NCBI GenBank assembly: GCA_030690365.1
Contig: JAUYGX010000153.1
Span: 1 to 64,000, forward strand
Length of the DNA: 64,000 bases
From: Bacteroidales bacterium
GTDB lineage: Bacteria > Bacteroidota > Bacteroidia > Bacteroidales > F082
Direction: 5' to 3'
The translations under genes were made by a program, and so were the position numbers. Below, piece by piece: positions 16,330 through 26,795 of this stretch (the first letter of the stretch is position 1; every line of letters starts with the position of its first letter). Below the pieces are notes generated by a model. That model was not told the DNA's origin, did not search any database, and saw nothing but the letters and a program-made list of their open reading frames with translations.

Positions 16330-17829
16330 ATGTGGAGAAAAGCCCTGATCAGTATTCTATTTAGTGCTGCCTTATTGTCATTACATGCCCAGGTGTTCGA
16401 GCTGGTAAAAACTGATATGAAAGGAGTTATGGAGCCTCTGGCAGCCTGGATTTCACCCGGAGATAAGCTACCTCCCGAATTTTATCTCTCGGGTGAGTAT
16501 TACGCTCACGACCGGCAAATGCTTGTTTCACAGATGGGCAAAATACAAAACAAAACAAAATTTGTATCCTTGAAAAGTCCATTTCCTGATTTATATCAAG
16601 GAGCATCGGCAGTGGCTGATTTTGATAAAGATGGGGATGACGACATTATCTTGACAGGAATAAACCAGGAAAACGCTCTTTTCATCAGGCTTTTCCGCCA
16701 GGACGATGACAGGTTTACACCCATCAATCAATTGTTTACACCTGTTACGGATGGCTCCATTGAATGGGGAGATTTCGATCATGATGGAGACTTGGATCTG
16801 CTTATAACCGGTAAAGAGTTTAACAATAACTTGTCAACAAAAATCTACCGCAACGACAATGGAATTTATACAGATATAAACCTGGAAATTCCGGGTGTTT
16901 ACCACGGAAATGCCACCTGGGGCGATATGGACAACGATCATGACCTGGATATTTTAATTACTGGAAATACCGGAAGCAAGCCTTTTACGGCCATATACCG
17001 CAACGACAACGGGAAATATGTGAGGCTGGCATCGCAACTCATCGACCTGAAAAACAGTGCAGCCGTTTGGGGCGATCTGGACAACGATGGCGATCTGGAT
17101 ATTTTGATAAGTGGTGAAGATGAAAACGGAATGCCTGTTTGTTTTGGGTACAAAAATGAGTCAAACACCTATTTCCGACAAATGCCCGTTTCCATGCGTC
17201 CGTTAAAAAGTTGCACCATCGATTTGGGCGATTATGATCACGATGGTGATCTGGATGTGGTAATGACCGGTGAATCGCTTGAACGATCGTATACTTTGGT
17301 ATATCAGAACAATTCCGGCTTCAATTTTGAACAGGTGATCAGTCCCATTCCGGGTGTGAGTTCAGGAACTGCCCTTTGGGGAGATTTTGACCTGGATGGC
17401 GACCTCGATTTACTGGTGGCCGGATTAACCATTTGTTACGATTTCGTAGGACAGATTTACAGAAACAACCTGAACCCAACCATCGCTGATGATACCGAAA
17501 ACCTTTTTATTGAAGCACCCATCCCACAAACCAACAATGGCCCGTTTTACTATTATGTGTTTTCATCGTGTTATTGCGACCCTACTGGCGGCGACCACAT
17601 TGCCTACCATTTGTATGTGAGCAATGTGCATTTGATGGGCAAAAAATATGAACTGAATTACAAATTCAACGATTTACTGATAAAAGATGCCCCCAATTGG
17701 GGAGATGTGGACCGTGGATTCCGTACGTCAAACGGGCATGTTACCAAAGCCGAAGCCGAAGCTGCCCGAAAACAGCTGATAGAATCCTATAAGGAAACGC
17801 ATTTTCAGGTGCATTATCTGAATTGGTAA
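16330..17829 (+). CDS. Secreted VCBS/FG-GAP repeat protein
   Basis: 499 aa, signal peptide ending SLHAQ. At least six calcium-binding repeats of the form DxDxDGDxDxxxTG occur at about 45-residue spacing (DFDKDGDDDIILTG, DFDHDGDLDLLITG, DMDNDHDLDILITG, DLDNDGDLDILISG, DYDHDGDLDVVMTG, DFDLDGDLDLLVAG), each preceded by GxAxWGD. They build a beta-propeller. The last 110 residues hold no further repeat and include a Cys-rich SSCYCDPTGGD. No type IX sorting domain is seen at the C-terminus. Surface or periplasmic binding role likely; ligand unknown. A near-consensus -7 box (TATTTTTA) precedes it. Confidence 0.8.
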   Translation: MWRKALISILFSAALLSLHAQVFELVKTDMKGVMEPLAAWISPGDKLPPEFYLSGEYYAHDRQMLVSQMGKIQNKTKFVSLKSPFPDLYQGASAVADFDKDGDDDIILTGINQENALFIRLFRQDDDRFTPINQLFTPVTDGSIEWGDFDHDGDLDLLITGKEFNNNLSTKIYRNDNGIYTDINLEIPGVYHGNATWGDMDNDHDLDILITGNTGSKPFTAIYRNDNGKYVRLASQLIDLKNSAAVWGDLDNDGDLDILISGEDENGMPVCFGYKNESNTYFRQMPVSMRPLKSCTIDLGDYDHDGDLDVVMTGESLERSYTLVYQNNSGFNFEQVISPIPGVSSGTALWGDFDLDGDLDLLVAGLTICYDFVGQIYRNNLNPTIADDTENLFIEAPIPQTNNGPFYYYVFSSCYCDPTGGDHIAYHLYVSNVHLMGKKYELNYKFNDLLIKDAPNWGDVDRGFRTSNGHVTKAEAEAARKQLIESYKETHFQVHYLNW

Positions 17830-17836
17830 CACCGGT

Positions 17837-18175
17837 TTAACCAGATTTCAGACCTTTATCAACTTTTTTATCCTTCAATAGACCGGCTGGTTGTTCCCTG
17901 TGTTTTTGTACATATCGCCTCAGAACAGCCCCGGTGGCTTGCCCCGAAAAAAATGCCACCACAAGAAAAGGATAGGTAATAAACTGAAATCCAAGATTAA
18001 ACAAACATCGGATTCCGATCACCAAAGGAACAGGCAGGTGGATGAATAAAAACCATTTGTAGGACAACTTCTTCTGTCCGGCACGTAAATATCCAAAGGG
18101 AATATTGACAACAAAAGTAGCGAGTGTAGCCAATAGCAGCGATCCGGTGATGTGAATACTCATAACAAATGGCAA
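17837..18175 (-). CDS. Small integral membrane protein, unknown function
   Basis: 112 aa with three hydrophobic segments (about residues 8-28, 44-62, 66-86) and a basic hydrophilic C-terminus (RRYVQKHREQ...KDKKVDKG). An ATG at 18163 (MSIHITGS) is an equally plausible start. I do not recognise the family. It faces the VCBS gene tail to tail with 7 nt between stops. Confidence 0.6.
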   Translation of the reverse strand: MPFVMSIHITGSLLLATLATFVVNIPFGYLRAGQKKLSYKWFLFIHLPVPLVIGIRCLFNLGFQFITYPFLVVAFFSGQATGAVLRRYVQKHREQPAGLLKDKKVDKGLKSG

Positions 18176-18472
18176 TAAAAGAGTTCCCGAAAAGTAACCG
18201 GGATTATTTTTTTTATCATCCTTTCAAAATAAACTGATCGGTGTTTCGCAATTTATCCATGTGGAGCCCGGCACCTGACAAATGCATCGCCGGTTGCTTT
18301 GGTTAGCACCGATTACAAAGGTATAAATTTGATGAATGATATTACGCTGAATATGAAGGCTAGTGTAAAAACATAAACATAAACTTTTTGCAAAAGTTAC
18401 CATTTAGAAAAATATTGTACTTTTAACGTTCAGGGTTGTAGTACGATTTAAGGAAGTAACATCCGTTAGGCT
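18176..18472. other. Intergenic, no gene seen
   Basis: It carries a short hairpin TCCCG...CGGGA at about 18186-18204 followed on plus by a T-run (18206-18213), terminator-like but not at the end of a gene. TACTTTTA at 18418-18425, one base from the -7 consensus, may start the histidine kinase transcript. No coding potential noticed. Confidence 0.4.
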
Positions 18473-21400
18473 ATGTTTAGACTAAAAACATTTAATTCAC
18501 TTTTTGTTTCGATTGTTGTTCTACTTGCGGTTGGTCAGGATTATGATGTAATTGCCGAAAGTCGGGCCAACGACACCATTGGCATCAATTTACCTTACAC
18601 ACATCTATCCAACCGCGAATTGCTTGAATATGCCGATGGATTTAGAAACAGGTCCATCGATTCAGCCTTGCTTTATACTCAGTTTGTGTATCAGCGTGCA
18701 TCAGATGATGATTCAATACCTGATCAGATAGATGCACTTATTCAGCTTGGTGAATTAAACCTTCAATCAGGCAATACTGAATTGGCTTACGGGCAAATTG
18801 ATAAGCTGATCGCATTAGGCGAAGAAACCAATTCCCATGAGTTAAAGGCAAAAGTGAATATGGGTTTGGGTAGAATTGCCTACGTTGAGGCCGAATATAA
18901 AAGCTGTCTTGAATATTATTTTACTGCGCTCACATATGCTGAACAATCGAAGAACCATCCATATACAGCTGAAATCTATAACAAGATCGCCGTGGTATAT
19001 TTTATACTAAACGACTACGAAAACGCCCATTATTACCTTCAAAAATCGTTCATTTCTGGTTTTACAAAAAAAAACCAGAACTTTCTTCAATTCCTTTTGA
19101 TGTCCGGAGATATCTATTTGGAGGAAGGTCAACTTGATTCGGCCATTGTCTGCTATCAACGTGCAAAGAATCTGGTAGAAGAGACTCAGGGTAACTATTC
19201 AAATCTGGGTACCGTTTATGCCAGTCTGGCTAAATACTATATCACCATTAATAATTTAATTGAAGCAGAAAACAACTGTATGTTGAGTATTCAAAATTTC
19301 GAACTCGACAACAGCATCGAGCGCATGGCAGCTATTTATACCTATTTAGCTCATATTTATTCTCTCCAAAACGACTATCGAAACACACTGAAGTATAACA
19401 AACTGGCGTTACTCAAGCGTGAACAAGTAGGTGTTTATTCATTGGTAATCAGTTCTCTTAATAATGTGGGTGGCAATTTTACCGAACTTGGTGAAAAAGA
19501 CAGCGCACTCCTGTATTTCAATCGGGCACTGAGTATCGAAAATAGAAATAAAAGCGTTTTTTATGAGGCCGGGATTTACAAAAACATGTACCTGCTTTAT
19601 CTGAAAACCGGCGAGAATCAAAATGCACTAAAATATTATAGTCTATACCGCGATTTTAATGATTCCGTTTTGATGAGCAAAAACAACAAGGCGATTACAC
19701 AAATGCGAATCAAATATGACCTTGAAAAAGAAAAAAGCAAGTTTACCGCCTTTGAATTGTCGAAATCCAGAACGATGATGTTTATACTGATTTCGTTTAG
19801 TCTGGTCTTGATTTTTGTGTTGTTATTATTACTTAAAAAAATCCGCGAAAAGCGACAGGACAACAAGCTGCTTCAGGAAAAAAACAAAACCATCCAAGTT
19901 CAAAATCAGCAGCTTGACAAGGCACTGAGCGAGTTGAAGACCAGCGAACAAAAATACAGAACGCTTTCAAATAACCTTCCCGGACTTATTTTCCGGCTTA
20001 TAATGGTTCCGGTTGAGTATATGATTTTCTACAACAAACTCTTACTACAACTAACCGGATATACCGATGAAGTTCTTAGTGAAAAGTACGGCAACTCGCT
20101 CAACCAGATGATCCTTCCCGATGATTTAATCACCTTGCAGGAAGCCCGGAAAAAAGCCATCGCCGAAAACAAACCCTATAACATCATTTACCGATTTGTT
20201 CAGCAGGGAAGTGCCCTAAAATATTTTAATGAAATCGGCATCCCCATTCATGATCCTTCTTCACAGCACACCATGATCGACGGATTGATTTTTGATGTGA
20301 CCGATAAAAAAATTACCGAACATGAGCTGATGATAGCCCTTGAAAAAGCACAGGAATCCGACAGGCTGAAATCCACTTTTCTTTCCACACTGTCGCACGA
20401 ACTTCGAACGCCATTAAATGCCATTATCGGATTCTCAAACATTATCGATGAAACCACACCAATACCAAAGGTGTTTGATTATCTGTCGATTATCAAAAGA
20501 AGTGGCGATCATTTACTGGAATTGGTTGAGGATCTGTTCGATATTTCACTCATCGAAACCAATAACATCAGCACCCACATGACTGTTGGGAACCTGGCCG
20601 ATACCATGAAAATGATAGATTCCATTATCCGCAACGAACAAGTTAAATTATCAAAATCGCATGTTACCATCAATCTGAAGCTGCCGGAAGATGCCTCTCT
20701 AAAAATAAATACCGATCTGCGCAAACTGAAGCAAATACTCATCAATTTATTAAAAAACGCTTTGAAGTTTACTCCTGCCGGCACCATTGATTATGGTTTT
20801 AAATTGGATAAACAAGGCGATAAAACCTACTACCGGTTTTTCGTTAAGGATACAGGTATAGGCATTCAGGCCAATAAGTTATCCTTCATTTTTGACGTTT
20901 TCCGGCAGGCTGACGACTCACATACCCGACAGTATGAAGGGGCCGGAATTGGACTCTCAGTGGTAAAACGCTATGTGGAATTGCTGGGTGGCCGAATTTG
21001 GGTTGACACTGCATTTGGCGAAGGATCGGCCTTTTATTTTACCCTTTCGGCAGACAGCCATGGGCAGGAACCGACTGATTACGTAGACTTTGTGTCCCCA
21101 AACGACATGGTTCAATCCTCCAAAACTATTCTCATTGTGGAGGATATTACATCGGCGCATGCCTTGCTAAAGATCTTACTCGAAAAAGAAGGCTTCCGTA
21201 CTATCTGGGCTAAAAATGGGCAGGAAGCTGTTGAGTTTTGTCATACCATCCCCGAAATTAAACTGGTGCTGATGGATTTAAAAATGCCCGACATGAGCGG
21301 TTTTGTGGCCACCCGGATCATCAAAGAAGATTTCCCCAACCTGCCTATTATTGCACAAACAGCCTATGCGGTTGAAGGCGATCGTCAACAGGCTTTGGAG

Positions 21401-21487
21401 GCCGGTTTTGACGACTACATCGAAAAACCCATTCAAAAGAATAAACTTCTCAGATTAGTCTATCAGTATTTATCAAAAACCGATTAA
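18473..21487 (+). CDS. TPR-PAS hybrid sensor histidine kinase/response regulator
   Basis: 1004 aa. Order: signal peptide (residues about 1-28); a periplasmic TPR solenoid (about 50-420) with repeated YxxA/ALxYY elements; one membrane helix (about 440-462); a coiled coil; a PAS domain (about 495-620); HisKA with phospho-acceptor H642 in LSHELRTPLNAIIGF; HATPase with KQILINLLKNALKFTPAG, DTGIGI and GAGIGLSVVKRY; and a C-terminal receiver with D935 in LMDLKMPDMSG. A one-protein phosphorelay whose TPR sensor probably binds a peptide or envelope protein. No DNA-binding output domain is present, so a separate HPt or regulator is needed. The permease gene follows after 25 nt. Confidence 0.9.
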   Translation: MFRLKTFNSLFVSIVVLLAVGQDYDVIAESRANDTIGINLPYTHLSNRELLEYADGFRNRSIDSALLYTQFVYQRASDDDSIPDQIDALIQLGELNLQSGNTELAYGQIDKLIALGEETNSHELKAKVNMGLGRIAYVEAEYKSCLEYYFTALTYAEQSKNHPYTAEIYNKIAVVYFILNDYENAHYYLQKSFISGFTKKNQNFLQFLLMSGDIYLEEGQLDSAIVCYQRAKNLVEETQGNYSNLGTVYASLAKYYITINNLIEAENNCMLSIQNFELDNSIERMAAIYTYLAHIYSLQNDYRNTLKYNKLALLKREQVGVYSLVISSLNNVGGNFTELGEKDSALLYFNRALSIENRNKSVFYEAGIYKNMYLLYLKTGENQNALKYYSLYRDFNDSVLMSKNNKAITQMRIKYDLEKEKSKFTAFELSKSRTMMFILISFSLVLIFVLLLLLKKIREKRQDNKLLQEKNKTIQVQNQQLDKALSELKTSEQKYRTLSNNLPGLIFRLIMVPVEYMIFYNKLLLQLTGYTDEVLSEKYGNSLNQMILPDDLITLQEARKKAIAENKPYNIIYRFVQQGSALKYFNEIGIPIHDPSSQHTMIDGLIFDVTDKKITEHELMIALEKAQESDRLKSTFLSTLSHELRTPLNAIIGFSNIIDETTPIPKVFDYLSIIKRSGDHLLELVEDLFDISLIETNNISTHMTVGNLADTMKMIDSIIRNEQVKLSKSHVTINLKLPEDASLKINTDLRKLKQILINLLKNALKFTPAGTIDYGFKLDKQGDKTYYRFFVKDTGIGIQANKLSFIFDVFRQADDSHTRQYEGAGIGLSVVKRYVELLGGRIWVDTAFGEGSAFYFTLSADSHGQEPTDYVDFVSPNDMVQSSKTILIVEDITSAHALLKILLEKEGFRTIWAKNGQEAVEFCHTIPEIKLVLMDLKMPDMSGFVATRIIKEDFPNLPIIAQTAYAVEGDRQQALEAGFDDYIEKPIQKNKLLRLVYQYLSKTD

Positions 21488-21512
21488 TTTTGTTCAAACA
21501 AAACCATCGAGA

Positions 21513-22589
21513 ATGAATTCCACGAAACCTGCCTCACGCACTTCTGCTACTGTAAATATTGCAGCCATCTTAGTCATTATCGCTGCGGCCATGGCAGCCC
21601 GATCGATTATTACACCATTTCTGATGGCTATTTTTTTTAGTATCATCATGGCTCAGCCGATCTACTGGCTCGAAAAACATAAAATTCCACAAGGGGTGGG
21701 CATTTTTTTGGTATTTGGGTTAGTCTTGCTGGTGGTTTTTGGCTTTGGCGGAATCATCAGCGAATCGCTTTCCACTTTCTCACAGGATGCTCCGGCATAT
21801 GGCGCTAAGCTAAACGACATTGGACTTGGCCTGATTGGCTATTTAAACGATCATGGATTCAATATTTCAAAAGACCAGTTAACCACTTTGCTCGACCCGT
21901 CGAAGATTATGAGTTATACGGCCGGCATTCTCACCGAATTGGGCTCGTTGATGGGAAATATGGCCCTGATTGTATTTACGATCATCTTTTTATTGCTCGA
22001 ACTCAACAGCTTTAATTTAAAGGTAAAAGCCATCGTAAAAGGAAACGTCGATTCAATTGCCTATCTCAGTCGGATCGGGAAAAGCATCCGCCACTACTTG
22101 GCCATCAAAACCATGGTAAGTTTACTTACCGGATTGCTGGTGTACATCGGCCTGTTGATTGTAGGTATAGATTATGCCATCCTGTGGGCTTTAATCGCTT
22201 TTTTGTTAAACTATATTCCCAATTTCGGATCCATCATCGCCGGAATCCCCGCTGTACTTTTTGCCCTGGTGCAACTGGGTCCGGCCGGATTTTTCTGGGC
22301 CGTTATCGTTTATGTGGCTGTTAATATGAGCATTGGAAATATTGTAGAACCCAAAATGATGGGCCATGGCATGGGACTCTCCACCCTGATTGTTTTTATT
22401 TCGTTGATATTTTGGGGATTTGTGCTGGGAACGGTGGGCATGTTTTTGTCGGTTCCGCTAACCATGGTGCTTAAAATTATGTTTGAACAAAATAAACGCA
22501 TGAACTGGATGGCCATTATTCTTGGAACGCAGGATGATGCTGTATCTATCCTGAATGAGCATGACAAAGACAAAGAACTTGTTTCCTAG
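21513..22589 (+). CDS. AI-2E family transporter (PerM/TqsA type)
   Basis: 358 aa with about seven to eight membrane segments. Family traits: an early ARSIITPFLMAIFFSIIMAQPIYWLEK block, an amphipathic central region (about residues 85-145), and the conserved LLNYIPNFGSIIAGIPAVLFALVQ and EPKMMGHGMGLSTLIVF segments. Members export AI-2, Na+/H+ or unknown solutes; substrate cannot be inferred. Likely cotranscribed with the kinase gene 25 nt upstream. It faces the minus-strand LPP20-like gene; 22590-22710 has no clear terminator. Confidence 0.85.
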   Translation: MNSTKPASRTSATVNIAAILVIIAAAMAARSIITPFLMAIFFSIIMAQPIYWLEKHKIPQGVGIFLVFGLVLLVVFGFGGIISESLSTFSQDAPAYGAKLNDIGLGLIGYLNDHGFNISKDQLTTLLDPSKIMSYTAGILTELGSLMGNMALIVFTIIFLLLELNSFNLKVKAIVKGNVDSIAYLSRIGKSIRHYLAIKTMVSLLTGLLVYIGLLIVGIDYAILWALIAFLLNYIPNFGSIIAGIPAVLFALVQLGPAGFFWAVIVYVAVNMSIGNIVEPKMMGHGMGLSTLIVFISLIFWGFVLGTVGMFLSVPLTMVLKIMFEQNKRMNWMAIILGTQDDAVSILNEHDKDKELVS

Positions 22590-22710
22590 GCTTTATGTTA
22601 TGAACAACCACCCTGGCGCGCGAATGTTTCGCATGCCTTACTTTGCTCCTGTTTTAGTGAATACATTATTTATTAGGATCAGTTTTTTTTAGTGCAGTTT
22701 TCAAAAATCC

Positions 22711-24513
22711 CTACTGATAATCCTTAACAGCTTCCTTTAGTTGTTCGGCAGCATTTGCAAAAGCCTTTTTCCCGGCTTTTGTATAGTTGGCTCCTCCTCC
22801 TTTTACCTGATCTACATGGGTTTTAAAGACTTCCTTGTTGGTTGATTGATTGATCACCGAAATATTGGCATCCACGAAAGTGAAATAAACGCCCTGATAG
22901 TTTGTGCCCGTTGTGGAGGAGGCTTCGATCATAATAAGAAAATCAGCTTGGGAAGGATCGTCGGTAAACTGGTATCCAATATCCACAAGTGCCATTTTTA
23001 CAGTGGGTTCGATGGTTTTAATTTCCATGGGAGAACCCAGCAACAGCTCACTGCTTTGAATGCAATACACCTGTTTTTGAACATGTACCAGAAAATGAGC
23101 CGGCAGCAGTTTGAACTGTTTCTTAATCAACAGGTAATAGGCGGTATTGGTATCGATTGGAATATAGGAAGCAAGATCAATTCCTGCTTCAACTTCTATC
23201 AGCGCATCGTTGAACCCCAGAGCAGGAAGAAAACCCGGTGCCATCCCGTTATTATCACTTTTTGCTGTGCAGAGTACCGTTCCAGTATGTTTGTTTATAA
23301 ATACAACCGGGATGTTTGCGGCTTCATCGTTGTTTGTGTCGGTATTATAGTTGACTTTCACCTGCAAGGGTTCTTCAGCCTTCACGCCTGCCTTTACGGT
23401 AAAATCGGGGTTTACGGCCATCAGTTTGTACTGAGTTAGTTTATCGATTCGGGAAAGTTCACCAGGCATGTACACAACCTGTTGGCTTCTCAGCCATTTC
23501 AACGGAATCCGGGCGGTAGCCACGGCCACCATTTCTTCGTTTTTTAAGATGCGGTTGTGAATCAGCAGATCCTCATCCTGAATCCAATAGTTTCCTGCAA
23601 TAAGTAAACCGACACCTTGCGGATTACCTGTGGTTTTGATTTGATAGTTTCCGGCTTTTATCATCGCATCTTTCAGTGCGATTGCCCACATTTCGCTAAA
23701 AGGGCTTGAAAAACCTGTATTTAAATACGTGGTTTCTCCCATGTAAATGGGTGTGGATATTTCACCCAGTTGAATGAAGATTCCGTAGGCTACAAAATAA
23801 GCCGCCTCATTCAGGTTGAGTTCTGTGGCCTTCTGCAGGTTGTTGATTTCCTGATTAAAATCCAACCGTAGCTGATTGATTTCATCCAGATTGATTTCAG
23901 CCAGCATTTTACGGTTCAGGGCCAACAGCAGCATGTGGGCCTGGTCTGATTCTGCCAGCATGGGCATCCCTTCGTAGAAGCTTCTCAGAGCCTCTTCTTT
24001 GTTACTCATTTTCAGGAATTCACGGCCTTCTTTTAGTTTCTGCTCCAGCTTTTTTTGGTTGGCCGCCATCAGGTTTTTGTAATAGAAAGCCAGTTCCTTT
24101 TTGTTGACGTAGCTAAAGGCATACACCTCATTCTTCTTTTTATCATAATAGTGTTCGGTGCGCAACCCATTGATTTTGGCATTTGAAAAGGAAACGCTTT
24201 TCGATAGAAAAGCCTCGCCGGACTTGCCATTGATGTTTGAAATGGTCATGTCGTTTTGCGATTCTATTTCTACTTCAATGCTTTGCACCACTTTGTCGCG
24301 GGCCATGGATTCGTACTTTTCCACCAGTTTTCCCTGATCTTCGTTGTTGGTGTTTACAGCAGATACGAATCCTGTTATCCATTCTGATTCGGGATACATT
24401 TCGGCTCTTTTGTAATAGTCGGTCCAGGCAGGTAACTGTGCATTTGAGTTTTGTGGCCATCCGATGACCAGGCCAAAAAACAACGGGATAATTGACAGGA
24501 AATATTTATTCAT
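22711..24513 (-). CDS. Secreted LPP20-like protein
   Basis: 600 aa, signal peptide ending NSNAQ. Residues about 25-150 (LPAWTDYYKRAEMYPESEWITGF..., ARDKVVQSIEVEIES, ALRTEHYYDKK) match the LPP20-like pattern seen in envelope proteins of Bacteroidota: a P-x-W opening, an A-x-x-x-A/L helix, then a YAFSYVNKKELA strand. A helical part follows, then two beta-rich parts. The last 110 residues (VDIGYQFTDDPSQADFLIMIEAS..., ANISVINQSTNKEVFKTHVDQVKG) resemble the repeat found in LPP20/DUF4384-type partners of CsgG-like proteins. It is 35 nt downstream of the CsgG-like gene and likely cotranscribed with it. Confidence 0.6.
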   Translation of the reverse strand: MNKYFLSIIPLFFGLVIGWPQNSNAQLPAWTDYYKRAEMYPESEWITGFVSAVNTNNEDQGKLVEKYESMARDKVVQSIEVEIESQNDMTISNINGKSGEAFLSKSVSFSNAKINGLRTEHYYDKKKNEVYAFSYVNKKELAFYYKNLMAANQKKLEQKLKEGREFLKMSNKEEALRSFYEGMPMLAESDQAHMLLLALNRKMLAEINLDEINQLRLDFNQEINNLQKATELNLNEAAYFVAYGIFIQLGEISTPIYMGETTYLNTGFSSPFSEMWAIALKDAMIKAGNYQIKTTGNPQGVGLLIAGNYWIQDEDLLIHNRILKNEEMVAVATARIPLKWLRSQQVVYMPGELSRIDKLTQYKLMAVNPDFTVKAGVKAEEPLQVKVNYNTDTNNDEAANIPVVFINKHTGTVLCTAKSDNNGMAPGFLPALGFNDALIEVEAGIDLASYIPIDTNTAYYLLIKKQFKLLPAHFLVHVQKQVYCIQSSELLLGSPMEIKTIEPTVKMALVDIGYQFTDDPSQADFLIMIEASSTTGTNYQGVYFTFVDANISVINQSTNKEVFKTHVDQVKGGGANYTKAGKKAFANAAEQLKEAVKDYQ

Positions 24514-24548
24514 GGTGAAGACCTTGTTGGTGATTTAAAGTGAATCCG

Positions 24549-25811
24549 TTATTTAACATCCGATTTGTGAATAAATCCGGTTTTGGTGCCACGCAACTGG
24601 ATTTTATAAAAATCGCCTTGTTTTTCAATCACTTTAAATTCCAATCCGCCAGGCACTTTGGCTACCACTTCACCCGACTTATCGGGCAAATCATACACAT
24701 TGGTCCGGTCGGCGCTGGTTCCTTTTACCAAAACCCGGTCGGACAAGGCAGTAGAAATATCACCACCCGAAAAGGTGTAAGGTTGCACCGGACGGCCAAT
24801 TTCTTCCAGAAACGTAGCCAGTTCAATACCTCTTTTGGCACGCTCGGCTGCTTTTTGATACTGTTCGTTGGTGAAATCAATTTCATAGGCAATGCCGTAA
24901 TATTCGGCAGCCTCTTCAAAATCACCCACCATTTCGTAAATGATACCTAAATTATAGGCCGCTTTCGGATTATACGAATCGGCTTCGTACATGGCATAGG
25001 CAATGGGGAAAGCGCGGTCGAGGTCGCCGGATTCGATGAAGTCCATGGCCTCTTTACTTCGGTCTTTAAATTCTTTGAGTTTGATTTTCTCAAAATCATA
25101 CTTGATTTCCTCATATCCGGGAGTAAAATAGTCCACAAACTGGTCGGCTAGGTCTTTTAGTGCCACATCGGCCATCTGGTCAACGGTGGGCATTCCGGAG
25201 ATGTTATCATCGCAAGCCGATTCTTTTACTTTGGCTTCTGTATTTTTAGTGCCTTCTATTTTTGCGGTTTCCACCGAGATAATCTTAATGGTTCCTTTAG
25301 CGGTTACCGTTCGTTTTACACAACGTGATGTCGAGGTATTCGAACGCTCTTCATTATCGGTATAGTTGACATTGCCCAGGATCATCACATCCAAACCCAA
25401 CAGTTTGCCCACTTCAGCTGCCGACGATTCATCCAGGGCACCCGAAAGCGACAGCCGTTGTTCCTTCATGATTTTCTCCAGCTGATCGCGTTCAATTACT
25501 TCGTAAAAGTCGGTGGTTACGCCTTTTACAAAGGTTTTTCCTTCTTTGGCTTTTACCAATCCGTACCACTGTCCCCCGGTATTAACAATCCCCCGGTGCT
25601 GATTAAGTAAGGCTCCTACAATATAATCGGTAATTACTTGATTTTTACGTCGGTTATTGGTACAATCGAATTGCAATACCCCGATGCGCTTCATGTTGTA
25701 AAATGGTTTTTCGGGAGCTTTCAAAATGAAACAATCAACCTTTTGAGCAGGCACTTGATTAACAATAGCAAAAAATAAAACAATCAGGATAAACAAGTTA
25801 GACTTCTTCAT
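24549..25811 (-). CDS. CsgG/HfaB-like protein with TPR and SH3b domains
   Basis: 420 aa, signal peptide ending VPAQ rather than a clear lipobox. Residues about 35-230 show the CsgG/HfaB layout: RIGVLQFDCTNNR, ITDYIVGALLNQ, YEVIERDQLEKIMKEQRLSLSGALDESSAAEVGKLLGLDVMILGNV, ending in a beta strand with TKNTEAKVKES. Next comes a TPR pair (about 265-335, NPKAAYNLGIIYEMVGDFEEAAEYY) and a C-terminal SH3b (about 355-420). CsgG forms the outer-membrane pore for curli secretion; no curlin genes are present here. Its partners appear to be the neighbouring LPP20-like proteins. TACTTTTA upstream is a near-consensus -7 box. Confidence 0.75.
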   Translation of the reverse strand: MKKSNLFILIVLFFAIVNQVPAQKVDCFILKAPEKPFYNMKRIGVLQFDCTNNRRKNQVITDYIVGALLNQHRGIVNTGGQWYGLVKAKEGKTFVKGVTTDFYEVIERDQLEKIMKEQRLSLSGALDESSAAEVGKLLGLDVMILGNVNYTDNEERSNTSTSRCVKRTVTAKGTIKIISVETAKIEGTKNTEAKVKESACDDNISGMPTVDQMADVALKDLADQFVDYFTPGYEEIKYDFEKIKLKEFKDRSKEAMDFIESGDLDRAFPIAYAMYEADSYNPKAAYNLGIIYEMVGDFEEAAEYYGIAYEIDFTNEQYQKAAERAKRGIELATFLEEIGRPVQPYTFSGGDISTALSDRVLVKGTSADRTNVYDLPDKSGEVVAKVPGGLEFKVIEKQGDFYKIQLRGTKTGFIHKSDVK

Positions 25812-25939
25812 GGTTATTTTGATTTATTAGATTAATTACCATTTTAAATGGTTTCGTATAACCCATAAAAGTAGCTAATAAATAAATATTACCTGATGGA
25901 TTTCAGTAATTTAGAAATGCTCTAAACTAGCGTTTTTGA

Positions 25940-26674
25940 TTATTTGCCTAATATGAAAACCCGTTTTCTGAATAACAGGGTGGCTTTTTTGATCTTTCGG
26001 TAAGCTGCTCCGGATTCATTTTTTATGTTGTTCAGTATTTCGAGGGCTTTGGAACGGTTACCCATTTCCCGGTACATTTCGGCCAGCATCAACCGGTCAT
26101 CATCCGTTACCGGAGAAAAAATGGTGGTGAGCCGAAGCAGGTTTCCCAACTGATCAGGCTTAAAATACCGATAGGTACGGCAGGTAGAAAACCGGCTTTT
26201 AATAAAAACAAGTAGTGGCTTCTTAAAAGCAAAACTATCAATGGATTTCAAAAAAGGCCTTTGGTACCTGATGATATCGTTGATGGCACGCCACAGGGTT
26301 ATCCGCAAATAGATTTCTCTTTGAGTTGTATTGGCGAAACCTGTTTCCAACAACTGTTTATAATAAAGCACCATTCCTTTCCTAAAATCCTCACTACGTG
26401 CTATTTCAATATCCCAAACCGATTTTGAAAAAGGCAATTCGGGCTGGTCATCCTGATATTCAATTTCCTTCTCTTTTGCCTCATCGCGCCAGAAAACCCC
26501 CTCACAATGCGGGCACACAACAATTGTCTTATCTTCGAAAAAACTACCATCGTGTTCAATCTTACCATCGGAATAAACTGTAGACCGATAAATAAAATAG
26601 GAAGTAAGTTCATAATGACCCATGGGTTGTTGACAGGATGGGCAAGTAAGCTGGATGGCCTGAAAAGTTGTCAA
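25940..26674 (-). CDS. DUF2225-like zinc-ribbon protein with TPR-like tail
   Basis: 244 aa. CPSC at residues about 11-14 and CPHC about 40 residues later make a four-Cys zinc ribbon. The rest is helical, ending in a TPR-like LAEMYREMGNRSKALEILNNI. The first ATG (26620) would cut off the CPSC pair, and an in-frame stop lies a short way upstream, so the TTG at 26674 is the best start. Cytoplasmic, function unknown. It lies between the CsgG-like gene and a divergent LPP20-like gene. Confidence 0.65.
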   Translation of the reverse strand: MTTFQAIQLTCPSCQQPMGHYELTSYFIYRSTVYSDGKIEHDGSFFEDKTIVVCPHCEGVFWRDEAKEKEIEYQDDQPELPFSKSVWDIEIARSEDFRKGMVLYYKQLLETGFANTTQREIYLRITLWRAINDIIRYQRPFLKSIDSFAFKKPLLVFIKSRFSTCRTYRYFKPDQLGNLLRLTTIFSPVTDDDRLMLAEMYREMGNRSKALEILNNIKNESGAAYRKIKKATLLFRKRVFILGK

Positions 26675-26795
26675 AGGATTCGGTTTAAAATTTTAAAAGT
26701 AAATAAATTACTTTGTATGGCTGTAGATTTTTAGAATTACGTATTTTTACATACATTTTTTTTTAAACCCGATAAATTAATTTAAAAGCTCCAAA

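Noticed and set aside
24549-25811. Curli secretion operon
   Set aside because: The CsgG-like protein is present, but no CsgA/B curlin repeats or CsgE/F-like genes are seen nearby.
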